The position numbers and the translations under genes were made by a program. A DNA stretch of 64,000 nt from Porites lobata (lineage: Eukaryota > Cnidaria > Anthozoa > Scleractinia > Poritidae). Shown one piece after another: positions 48,823-60,800 of this stretch (positions are counted from its first letter, which is position 1; each line of letters starts with the position of its first letter). The notes beneath the pieces were generated by a model that saw only the letters and a list, made by a program, of their open reading frames with translations, was not told where the DNA came from and searched no databases. The stretch covers positions 1,970,001-2,034,000 of the forward strand of contig CALNXK010000007.1 of assembly GCA_942486035.1 (NCBI GenBank). Direction: 5' to 3'.

Positions 48823-51800
48823 ATGTATCACGATGATGGAGCCAGAAGTTCCATTAAGATCTTCGCCAACATTTTTATTTCGTTCATCGGTGCTGGGATT
48901 TTGGGAATGCCTCATGCTTTCAAAGAGGTAAGGTAAAACACAGCGTTTGTATACGACCAGGTTCTGGCGCGAGTTGCCACGAACACATATTTAAAGAATG
49001 AACTTTTGTGGTCAACTGAATGTCCACTGCTTCTTTTTATTCTCCAGGCGGGGGTTATCGAGGGAAGTGTCATTATGACGATAATTGGTACACTGAGGTA
49101 AGACTTGGATGTCTCAAAATTTAAAGTTCGTGTTTCGGTCAGATACGTTTAGTTAGTATATATGTGACCTAGTTTCATAGATTGCTTCCATGGCACGGAG
49201 AAACGTTTTTGATGAACAAATTTCGTAGCCATAGCAGCGAATATCTAGTAGGGTCATTCTCTTCCCTTGACCCTTATAAATCATTATTTGACTCATTTGT
49301 TTAAAGTCTATACAGATGTTAAGGTTGTTTGTTTAATCCACATTGATTGTTTTGCCCAATTTTGTAGTTCTCCTTATTTAAATTATTTGATTTTGTTACA
49401 TATTCCTCAAATTTATAGAGCACTTGTAATTAAACATCATTAGTCCTATTTTAAAGTTATCTTTGGGACAGATGGGACTGATCAGCCCCACAGGAAAATC
49501 ATGTAAGCTGATTTGTGGAGAAAAAAATAAGTGAAATGAAATTGAAATGAGGCACTGTTATGATTAAATTCTGACAAGCAGCAACATACCGTAAATCCTC
49601 TGTTAAGCTCCCCCTCTCAAATAAGCCCTCTCCCTCTAACAATCGCCCCCCCCTTCTCAGGGGAAGAAAGTTGATAAGCCCCCCCTCTCTATTAAGCCTT
49701 CCCTTCCCGCCTCTAAAATTAATATTCTTCACTAATGAATGATACACTCATGTGAGCTGATTTGTGGAGAAAAAAATAAGTGAAATGAAATTGAAATGAG
49801 GCACTGTTATGATTAAATTCTGACAAGCAACAACATACCGTAAATCCTCTATTAAGCTCTCCCTCTCAAATAAGCCCTCTCCCTCTAACAAGCACCCCCC
49901 CTTCTCGGGGAAGAAAGTTGATAAGCCCCCCCTCTCTATTAAGCCTCCCCTTCCTGCCTCTAAAATTAATATTCTTCACTAATGAATGATACACTGTATT
50001 AATCAATCACGACTGTAAAACTTCTTGTGGACTGATCCGGGATGGTTTATTGTACCAACTAGAAGTTCGGATTTGTTTTTGATCCTCGGCTACATGACTT
50101 CCAACCTCTTGTACTTGAGCCTTTCCACATTGTATTCAAGTTTTTTATGGAGAATTGATACCATTGTCTAGTTTTCTAAATTAAATAAGTCCCCCCCTCT
50201 CAAATAAGCCCCCCATCTCTAGTAAGCCCCCCGTCAAAAGGGTTTGAAATAAATAAGCCCCCCCTCCCCCTGGGGGGCTTAAGAGAGGATTTACGGTAGC
50301 CTTGAAATAGCAACAAAAGATAAATGAATTGGGGGCAAACAACATGAAGTTGGTTGAAAACTACAGTAGTGACGAGTAAAACCACAGATACAATCATGGT
50401 AAAATACCAACTGCAACATTGCTGCTTTTAAAATTTAGAATAGGGAAATTCTTACTCTCCTAAGAGGACCTCAGAAATGTCCAAACAATGAGTTTATATA
50501 CTGTAAAATTCCGAAAATTAGCCCCGGGGTTTATATTTTTTCAAAGGCCCTTTTGGAGGGGCTTATTTTTAGAGGGGCTTATATTCGGAGGGGCTTATCT
50601 ACGGAGGGAAATTTGCGTGTTAAAATCGATTGGGCTAGCGTTATAGTGGATGTAAATTTACTGTTTTTGCTGTATTTTTCCTTGTATTTTCAAGAGGGCA
50701 ATTTTCCAAGTACAACCTCCCGGGGGGCTTATCTTTGGAGGGGCGATTTAACGGAGGGTTTTTTGCGTTACCGGTTTGGGGGGCTTATATTTGGAGGGGC
50801 TTATACATGGAGGGGCTTATTTTCGGAATTTTACGATATTTGATATTGAAATATACTGAGTAAAGGCTATCTTGAGTGGATCACTCCCTCAGGAATCAGT
50901 TCAGTTCAGTTGGCTTTGTGAGATTTGAATTTGAAGTAGTGGCAATGACTAATGGATGTTATTTGCAAATAGTCAATTCATCAGTCAAATCCACAGCTGT
51001 GTGGTTGACCTGGTGAGACTGTAAGTGATCACCTCCCATGAGGGACCACCTGTTATGTACAGTCAAATCCCGCTATTTCGAACTTGGTTAATTCGAAGTC
51101 CCCGCTATTTCGAAGGAAGATCAAATTCCCTTGGATTTACCCTTATGTTTTCAGTCATTTACTATCAGCTATTTTGAACTCGATTATTTCGAATTCCCCG
51201 CTATTTCAAACTCATCATTCTTTCCCTACACCTTAAATCAACCCCATTATTTCGAACTTGTCAAAAACAGAGTACGTACATAAGAGCACAGCTGGAAACG
51301 TATTGCATTTTATTTGAGCTTGTGTTGCATAATGAAAATTATTAATGACTTAACGATGCTTGACTCACGTGCAGTGTGCCGCTAAGAAATTCCAGCTGTG
51401 TAATTCAAGTACAAAACAAAACGCACTGTTAGTGAACTGTTCTTCCAGCTGAAATGCTCATTTATGAACTCTGCTGTCTCTATTCTGATCATTCGACATT
51501 GTATTTTTATTTAATCAGTGTCTTTCTTCTTACTGTACTGTATTTTATTAAAAAATGATTCATTGTTACAAATTTTATGCTTCCCTGGTTATTTTGAAAC
51601 CCCGCAAATTCAAACTTTTTTCTATTTCCCTTGGGACTTCAAAATAGCGGGGTTCGACTGTATATCCTCCAACATAACAAAATTTTTCAAGTCTAAGCCT
51701 TATACTTGGAATGACCTCCTTTAAGTAAGCACAACCACTTTTCACGGATGTCAGTTTAATAATTTTCCATTGTTTTCAACCTATTTTAAGTAATCACTTG

Positions 51801-54800
51801 ACAGACTTCATGCATGGTTTTAGTGCTATATTCGCCCTATGCACTGTGTGGCTAAGAGTATACAAAGAAACTACATAAATTCAAGGCTGTGCTCTAAGAA
51901 AAATTGAAGGGAGCCCAGTGCTCTGAACTTGTGAAATCCAGTGTGCCCAGCATATGATTTCTATGGAAAAGCAAAGATTTTCTAGTCGCCTGAGAACAAA
52001 AATTAAGCGCCACAGGCCACTGGGCTCTGCTAGAGGACAGCCTTGATATTGTAACTTGCAAAACTCTTCTCAGAAGAGATCTCCTGTGGTTCCATTCTTG
52101 TAAACAGCCACTTCATGTAAGCTAACTCAAAGTCTCTGCATTTTGGGTATTCAGCTATGAGAGGTTCTAAAGTATACAGCTGGCTGTTTGGCCAATACGT
52201 ATAATATTATTTGTATAATTGATTGTATTTTAGTCACAGATGTACCCAATAATTTTTGGGAGTGTCTGTGATTGAAGTCTAAACAAGTTGAATATAGTAA
52301 TGCAATCACTTTGACAATTAAAGTATTTGAGTGAAACTGATATTAACCAATAATTAACCTGCACATACAGGTCTGAATTATATTCCTTAAGTGGATGGTC
52401 CTGAAATGTTATAATAAATATTATTGTCACAGTGTCATATAAATTTAATACTTTTAGTGTGAAAGCAATGTTGCTGATCATTGATTGCAAAAACAAGATT
52501 ACTTGGAAGAAGCTTGACCATCTTCAGAATGGCTCAGTGATTTCCAGTGAAGGAAGTGTTGCATTAGAGGAGAAGGAGTTGCTAATGACAGTTGAAAATG
52601 GAGATACAGTTTCAATGGATAAAATAAAAGAAGAGGTAACAAATACAATCGCCACAAAGCTGGTTCATCAAGTGCCGGCACATTCCTTTATTTAACAAAC
52701 AATTAGTAGATTGAGTATGATTGTCTGGGTGACCATACAGTAGTCCTGAATAGGACTGTTGTTGACAGTGACTGATGTTGCGATGACCTGTGAGGTAGAC
52801 ATCCACATAGTCAAAGTGAGTTGTATCACGTCAGTTGATAGTATTAAACTCTGGTTAGTGACCTGATTGCCCAATTTAGTTGCAATGTTAGTGGCTGTCT
52901 GTCAATAACATTACAGCTTAACTCGCTGACGAAATGACTCCTGGGTTCAAACATTTCACAGTTAACAAACAATATTGAATTATTGCATGGGACCATGGAA
53001 ATTCAGGGTCAGGGCTGTCATTAATGGCCAGGGGACCAGGGATTACCCTCAGCTACTATAATTACTTATCAACCCTAGCTATTTTCATCAGAAACAAAAG
53101 GAAAATAAAACCAAAAAACCTCCTAGCTATCTTTGCAATTCCCTGCCTTCTTTATATTCATTCATTCATTTATTTTTCCCTTAACCACATAACACTATTC
53201 TAAATAAATAATTTGAAAAAATGTTCAAAGTGGTAATGACAAGGAAGCCTATATAAAAGCTGGGGGCTTATACACCATAGGCTAGATTCCTGGCAATTAT
53301 ATAGGTGTTGGTACACTATGTGAGTATATATAAAATAATTATGCATATACTTGTGAACTTGAAATTTTAGTGATAGCCCTGTTTGAACATTTTTCTTTAA
53401 ATTAGAAAACTAACCCACAAAAAAATCTGTATCTATCAATCCCTTAGTCAGCTTTGCTGGGGGAGAGCGGACTCCCTTAGGATGGGTTTCTGGATGTATG
53501 ATAGGGTCATGTGTTTTTGACAGGTCACATTATTGCTAGAATGAGGTCACCTCATTTCAACAGCACTACAATACTGAAAATTAAAAGGGTTCACAACTGA
53601 AGGTAGATTTATAAACACAAAATGGCTGAGTTGGAATAGCATAGATATTTTTATAGTTGTTAAGACTGTAAGGGACTAATTAAGTGGCCACAGAATATAA
53701 TATTAAAATGAAAATGTTTAAGTTGACACAAGTATCCCCATCGTGGCAGTGAAAGTGTACACTGAGGTTCGTATGTAATTCATTGTAAAGTTCTTTGCTG
53801 TGAAATCACTTGGATGGAAATTTCACATGCATCCAATGCTTAAAATAAGCAAACAGTGGAAAATTCTGTTGGTAAGCTCCTTAAAATTCCTAAATTTGGT
53901 GGTTTCTTACAGTAGGTGGTCACTGACTCTCGGTCCTTACTTGAAGAAACAGGTCTGATGCATTCAGCGTATAAATGACACTAATAGCGTGAATTCAGTG
54001 GTAAACAATTAGCAAAAAATAATTGCTATAAGACTAGTATACAATATAAAATGGATTATTACTTGTAGATAATGATTATGATATAAAATTATTTAGTAAT
54101 ACAATAGATGGAAAGGTTGCTTCGTACCCTATTTTTCTTCATTTTTAGATACAGAGCCACCATCATGAGATTGACTATGGTGATCTTGGTAAGTGTTATT
54201 CCATGTGCATTTGTTGTACTTGTGTATTTACATCCAGTTCTCTTCAAGAAGGATATCATTGTAATCAACACTTAGTGTCTATCATGATTAGGTGTCTTTC
54301 TTCATAAGGAGTTAGAAAATGGTTGAAGAGCTGCTGGAACCAACTGTAGTTGAGTCTGTTTTAGGGAGGTATCATAAATTTAAAAAATAGAGCTTGAAAA
54401 AACTTGTTTCAGTAACAAGTTGCTGTTTTCCAGGGTGAGGTTCAGTGTTAGCCCCATGCCTAACCCCCAACCTGGAGGTGTTGGAGGAGTGCTGCTGTTA
54501 GTCTGTCCTCTTCACTATAACCTGCCTAATTTGGGGAAACCTGACAGGAGCTTAAGCCCCCTGCAGGTTTAGCTAACAGGGTCATTAAGGCATGCCAGCT
54601 CGGGTAACAGGTAATAGCACACTGGAGATTGTGACCTGATGTCCTCGCCAGGATGAAGCGGTTGAGTGAGTGAAAAAAAACTTGAATTGGACAAGCAGCA
54701 CTCATTCCATCCTTGTCCATGTTTATGATATCTTTAGAAGCTAACATGACTTGCCACGGCAAGTGAACATGAAAAGTTATCTGGCCAGAAAATCTACTTG

Positions 54801-57800
54801 TCCTGGATGATGGGATTTTTTACAAGCCCTGTCTGTTAAAAAGAAATTTGAATTTAAATTTGTTGTTAGAGTCTCGCATTAATGTTAAGTCATGTTAAGA
54901 ATGGAGGCCTCTTAGCAATGCAAAGCTCCTTTAATTTGTTGATCTTTTTACATGTAAAAGGCAGCAAGTTAGTGAAATAATGCCATGATATTGTTTATTG
55001 TGATTAATTTTTTTTATTCTTATTTTTTAATAGGTTATTATGCTTTAGGGAATTCTGGAAGAGCCATAGTTGATTTGAGCATTGTAATCTCACAGATAGG
55101 TACATGTAATTCAGTTATTTTCTGTTTTATAGAAAATAATAACCCTTTCATGTTTCTGCCTCACCGTGTGATCCACGGACAACTTTCCATCTGCAACGCA
55201 CATAATTTCAGCAAAACTGTGAACCTCAGATACACAAGGGCCTTCAGCCCTCACTTCACAAGGAATAAATTTAAACTTTTCTTTTCAATTTTAAGTGAAG
55301 TGGTGGTGTTCTTTTGGTCAAATCAAAAGTTGTATGATTGTTCAGTTTGCATTGTTTCTTTAACAAGAAAGTTTACATCACACTGTTTCTCCTCACCCAC
55401 TGGGCATATAAATGTGTGCTAGTGAATATGTCAACATACTACAACTAGAGTAAGATTGCAATAGACTAGCTTTCCATTCAGGCGTGAATAGTAATGATAC
55501 TACATCCTACTGAGGCCATGAGGTACGGTTTACTTCTCAGTAATAATTGTGTGGAAGTTCCATTAAATGAAAGCTGTGTTCATGGTCCATTTGCTTGATA
55601 CAAAATCAGTGGGGAAAAACAAAATAAGTAGGGAAATCAGGCAAGCCAGTGTTTGTTCCTTTCTCCCTCAAGAGTCTTTAATCTCAACCTCGCATGAATC
55701 TAGTAACAAGAATTAAATTGAGAATCAAGATTCTCAAAAGACTGGCAGCTTACTTTAGAATCGTACTGTAGGATAAGCACAGGGCCAGTTATAAAATTAT
55801 ATTTAAGCCAAATGATGAGTACGAGTATATTGATAAATATCATGACTTACACTGTTATTTTGTCGACAGGTTTTTCATGTGCTTACCTTATATTTATCTC
55901 TGATACTCTGAATAACTTGTTTCCAATTATGAGCAGGTATGTGATCAAAAATTCCAGTTTTGAATATTTATGCCTTAAAACTGTTAAATTTATTGATATT
56001 AGTACTGACTTGGGACCAGTTTCCCTCAAAACAGTTAATGTGACAAATTCAGCCACTTTCAACACAGATTTCCTATGGCTTCTTCATACCTACACTCTAC
56101 CTAACTATTTTGCGATATCAGCATTATCTCATTCACCATGGGTATCACAGTCAAACCATAAGAATTGGCAGACCAAATATGCAGCTACTAATTATTTTTT
56201 TGTTTTTTCAGCTGAAAGGTATAGTACTGTATGCCTAAGTTGAAAAAGGCCTTGCCGAAAGCTTTCACCCAGAGAATATTGTTGTTGTCTTTGGAAAACC
56301 CAAAATGTCCTCAGATAACAAAATTTCCAACCAAAAACAGTCTTTGTACTTCCCTATTTGGCCAAATCACTGAGTTAAGAAAATCTAGATTTGTCACGAA
56401 TACCAAAGCAATAATTGATAAGGGGGCCATATGTAGGCATTTGATTTGTTTCCCATTTTATTTTCAGACACCAGTTCTTAATGAGTCTACTTCTACCTCT
56501 TGCAATTCTAGTCAACTTTAGACATCTGAAGAAATTAGCCATATTCAGGTTTGTTTTCTTGTGAACATAGCTAGATGATCTGGAACTTGATTTTGGTCTG
56601 TAGTTATAGAAATTAATTAAGTTCTAATTATTACATGTTTCATTCCTAATTAACATCCTGCTGTCATTTTACGTTCGTTTCTCAAATAATGTTTTGTTTA
56701 GATTTGGATTTTGTGCTTTATCATTTTTCTTTTTTTTTTTCCAGCCTCTTTGCAGATTTCGCCAATGCGTTTGCCTACTGTGTAGTCTTCTGGTTTGATT
56801 TTGCCCATTTTGAAAAAGTTCAGTAAGTACTTGTTTGTTTTTGAAAGTTTGGATAATGCTAGCCCTAATTATTCATGAATTAGGGCTTGGAAACAAAGGA
56901 AACTGGGAATCAAGCTAGTTTGAAACATTTTAACCTGAATATAATTTTGACCTGTAACGTGTATGTTGTGGTTCAATTTTATCCTTGGTTTAATTTTTCT
57001 TTTCTTATGTTTGTAAATTATTATCATACATTACCATACCCAAAAACAAAAGAAAAGAAAATTTAAACCAAGGGTAAAATTGAACCATGACATATGCACT
57101 GGATCAGTCACTATTCAGTTGATAAACCATGACCAAATAAAAGAGATATTACCATCAAGCCAGGTCAAGCGTACCCTCAAGACTCCATTAATAAATTTAT
57201 TATTCAAAAGATGAATCCGTTGGTAGTTGTAGATTTCAGATTCATCTCTGCATTCTTGCATGCGTAGTGAGCCGTGAATTCGCACACCAGGCAGTTACCA
57301 AATTTCCACCAGCTCAGTTTCCCTGAATTTGATGTAAATGTCACAGAGAGTTCTTGTAAAATATTCGCAGCTCGTTATGCATGCAGGAATGCTGATTTGA
57401 ATTTGATACAAGTTGCAGGAACTACTAATGGATTCATTTTTCAAATAATCAATTCATTAATAGAATCTTGGGGGGTATGCTTGACCTGCCTTGACGGTAA
57501 AGTATATGGTTTTCACCCTGCAGTTATGTCATAATTTATTACATTAACTCTTTCACTCCTAGTAAGGGCCAAATAGAAATTGCCAAAATAATAAATTTTC
57601 TTTTTGAGGTCTACCAAAGAGGTTCCATTTCAATGGTATTAAAGATATGATTGATCATGCACAAGTTAAGAGTTAGTGTGACACTCTCTATGGTGTAGCT
57701 AGGAGTGAATGGCTTAAACATAATTATCTAGTTGGGTGGAGTCCTAAATTGATAGCCAGCTAGGGCTATTGGTGATACTGAATGATATCTCAAAAACTTT

Positions 57801-60800
57801 TCATCATTATCATCAGTAGTGTTGTAACGATTAATCAAATTCTCGATTAATCGTGATTATGACCTTTCCGTTCGATTCACGATTCTTTTCTTCCACGTTT
57901 CGATTTTGCTTTGATTATTGCATAGTTACCTTTTCCAGGGTGCCCTCAGTGAGTTATTATATTGCAAAATCAGAATCCAGAACTCTTTAAAATGTGCGGT
58001 TTTGATTGACTAGCAAAGACGATAGCAGTTCGTGCGCCATTTTGTGTTGCCTGGTAAAAATGCTGTCCTTCAACCACCCCTTGAGAATTTCCAAATAAGG
58101 CAAACCATCTTTGTCAGGATCTCAAACATGGCGACGAACCTCGTGAATCCTCGTGTCCCTGTTACTATTTTCAAATTGAGGGTTTAGGGTTGCATGTTGT
58201 TAACATTACATATTGTGTTATAACAATTAAGAAACATTTACATAATAGAATCGAAATAATCAAAATCGAAAGACAATAATTGAAATCGAATTGAATCGCA
58301 AGGAATATGAATCGTTACACCCCTAACAGACAGACCAAGAAATAGTATGATGTAATATAGAATTTTCTCTTTTTTTCAGAATTCATCCCCAGATTGCTAG
58401 AATTAGTGGCTTGCCATTTTTTTTAGGTGTAGCAATTTATTGTTATGAGGTAGGTAACACCACAGAGCTTCAGGGCTAAAGAAAATGTGAATTCCAAGTC
58501 ATCCTTTGGGCAAGCCACTCTTACTTTTTGCTGGCCCCAGGCCGGGGCCACTGCTTGGTCATCTTAGTTTATGATCTAGTTGGAGGATAACTTGCTTGGA
58601 ACCTTACCCGTTGTTCAAGTAAGCTTTAAAAGTTACTTGCCCAGCAAGAAAATTGACTTGTCCTAGATTACTGGAAGGGGCATTATTCTCAAGCCCTGAG
58701 AATACTCGTGTAAGAATAGCAATTTTTACTGGCTAAGTGGAGTGATCAAGATGTGAATTGTTTGTCTCTCACATTCTTTAGCATAGGTGTGGTACTGTTA
58801 CATGTCTGTCCAGATTGAAGAGGGTAGACTGTGCGCAGTTACTGTTGTTTTTGTTGCCTTGTCCTCTGCAAACCTTCTCAGTCACCCATTCCGCTAAGAT
58901 CCTTTTGCTTATGTTATCAAACTTGTGTTTTTGGGATCTTTCTTGTTTTTAATTTTTCTTCCAAATGTGAAGTGCTAGACTGTTGTTGAAACCCAACTTA
59001 CGAATGTCATTACTTTTTAGCTTAATTGTACAAATGTTATGTCATTCTAGGGTGCAGGGCTGATTTTGTCACTTGAAGCCTCCTGTGCTAGTGATTCAAA
59101 AGACAAGTTTAGAACGTAAGTACATTCTGACTTAAGATTCTGCAGGAGGTCCACTATCCTGCAGACATAGCACCATCCTATATTTTCTGTAAGACAAATG
59201 TGCCATATTTACATGTAGCAGACACCTCTATTAAACCATTTGCCCTTGTAGATATTGCTGAAAAACACTGTTTGAAGCTAGTTGAACCATTTTGTTAGGT
59301 CACTGTCTGTCTTAAAAGGCACAAGAAATAATTATATGCTCAAACCGTTGTTTCCTGATGTGCCAATATTGTAGCATTCTTCTCTGGAGTGTTTGTGGGT
59401 CACTAGGACTACAACTAAGTGTCCATATGGGGAGGTTTTTGTCTACATTAATAACAAGCTAAAGCAGCAAGAATGCTAGCTGACATCTGGGACATCATAA
59501 GTGGCAACCGGAAGTTGAATGTCTTGCTTCCTGGAACACTTCTGTGTCACACAATGGATCTGAATACCTTTTTTTAACTTCCACTGTAGAAATTTGTCAA
59601 GTCAGAGCATTGAAAGGGAGAAAATATCAACTTTCAGTTGCCATTTTTGAAGTCTGGGACGTCGACATTCTTGTTGCTTAAGGTCCCTACTATTGAAAAA
59701 ACAACTTATTATTTATAAATAATTATCTCAATAAATTGTTATTATTATGTTGATGAATTATTGTTCAATCTGACCATAACAAAATTAACTTAATTTAATA
59801 AGTTTGTTATATATTATATTGATCCTTTTCAGTGTATTTAAAGTCACATTGTTTCTAGTCACAACATTGTACATTGGTTTTGGTGCCTGTGGTTATCTGG
59901 TAAGTTTAAAGTTTGTGTTAAAAATATTAACAATAATGGCAATAAAAATAAATGGTTAATTTTGATGTTGACTTTAGCTAGTGTGTTCATGAACAATCTA
60001 GCACCCCAGGTGCAGTGGCAAAGGAAGTGGTTTTTGCAACCCCCACCCTTTATAGCCTGAAATTATTGGTATATGGGCTTAAACCATTTTGGTTTTAAGT
60101 AGGGTGAGGAAGCTATGTGTTTGTTTGAAATAGGGCAGGGACTTTCGGGATGTATGCTACTCACCCTCATCCAAATTATTTTCTAACTGTTCCCCCCACC
60201 TTAAGATGGTGTCCTAGGCTAGGCTGCAGATAGCCTGCGAGCAAGCTCTCCAGGGCATGCTAGCAGCATGGTGGGAAAAGGAAGGAGAGCTTGCAACAAC
60301 GTCTCTAGAATTTGAATTCCACCTCCAGTTTCCCTATGGCTCTCCTTCGATCGAGCTGTCAGATTTCCCGCCAATCAGCGCAAAGGGGAAACAGGCGCGA
60401 ATGTAAACAAACTTTGAAAACACATGCCAAGGATAATGATGTCATTACTAATGTCATTTCCTCCAATAAACAATGATTTCACATCAACTTTTTTGATGCA
60501 GATATTAAAATTTCCAGTGGCGTAGTTGCAAGCTCTCCTTCCTTTTCTCACCACACCACTAGAGTGCCCTGGAGAGCTTGCTTGCGAACTAGGTTGCAGA
60601 GAAAATCCGATGGGTCATATCAACAATTTTGGGAATTTTTGACTTAGACAAGTTACTAAGAGCTTAAATTTTAATATTGTTTGTTTGTTTGCTTTTTGTT
60701 TTTGTGTTTGGTCTTTTTTGCATTTTTTATTATTGCTGTTGCTGTTGTTATTGTTGTTTTTTTATTACTTACCAGTTAACCCTTAAAAGGTTTTCATTAA

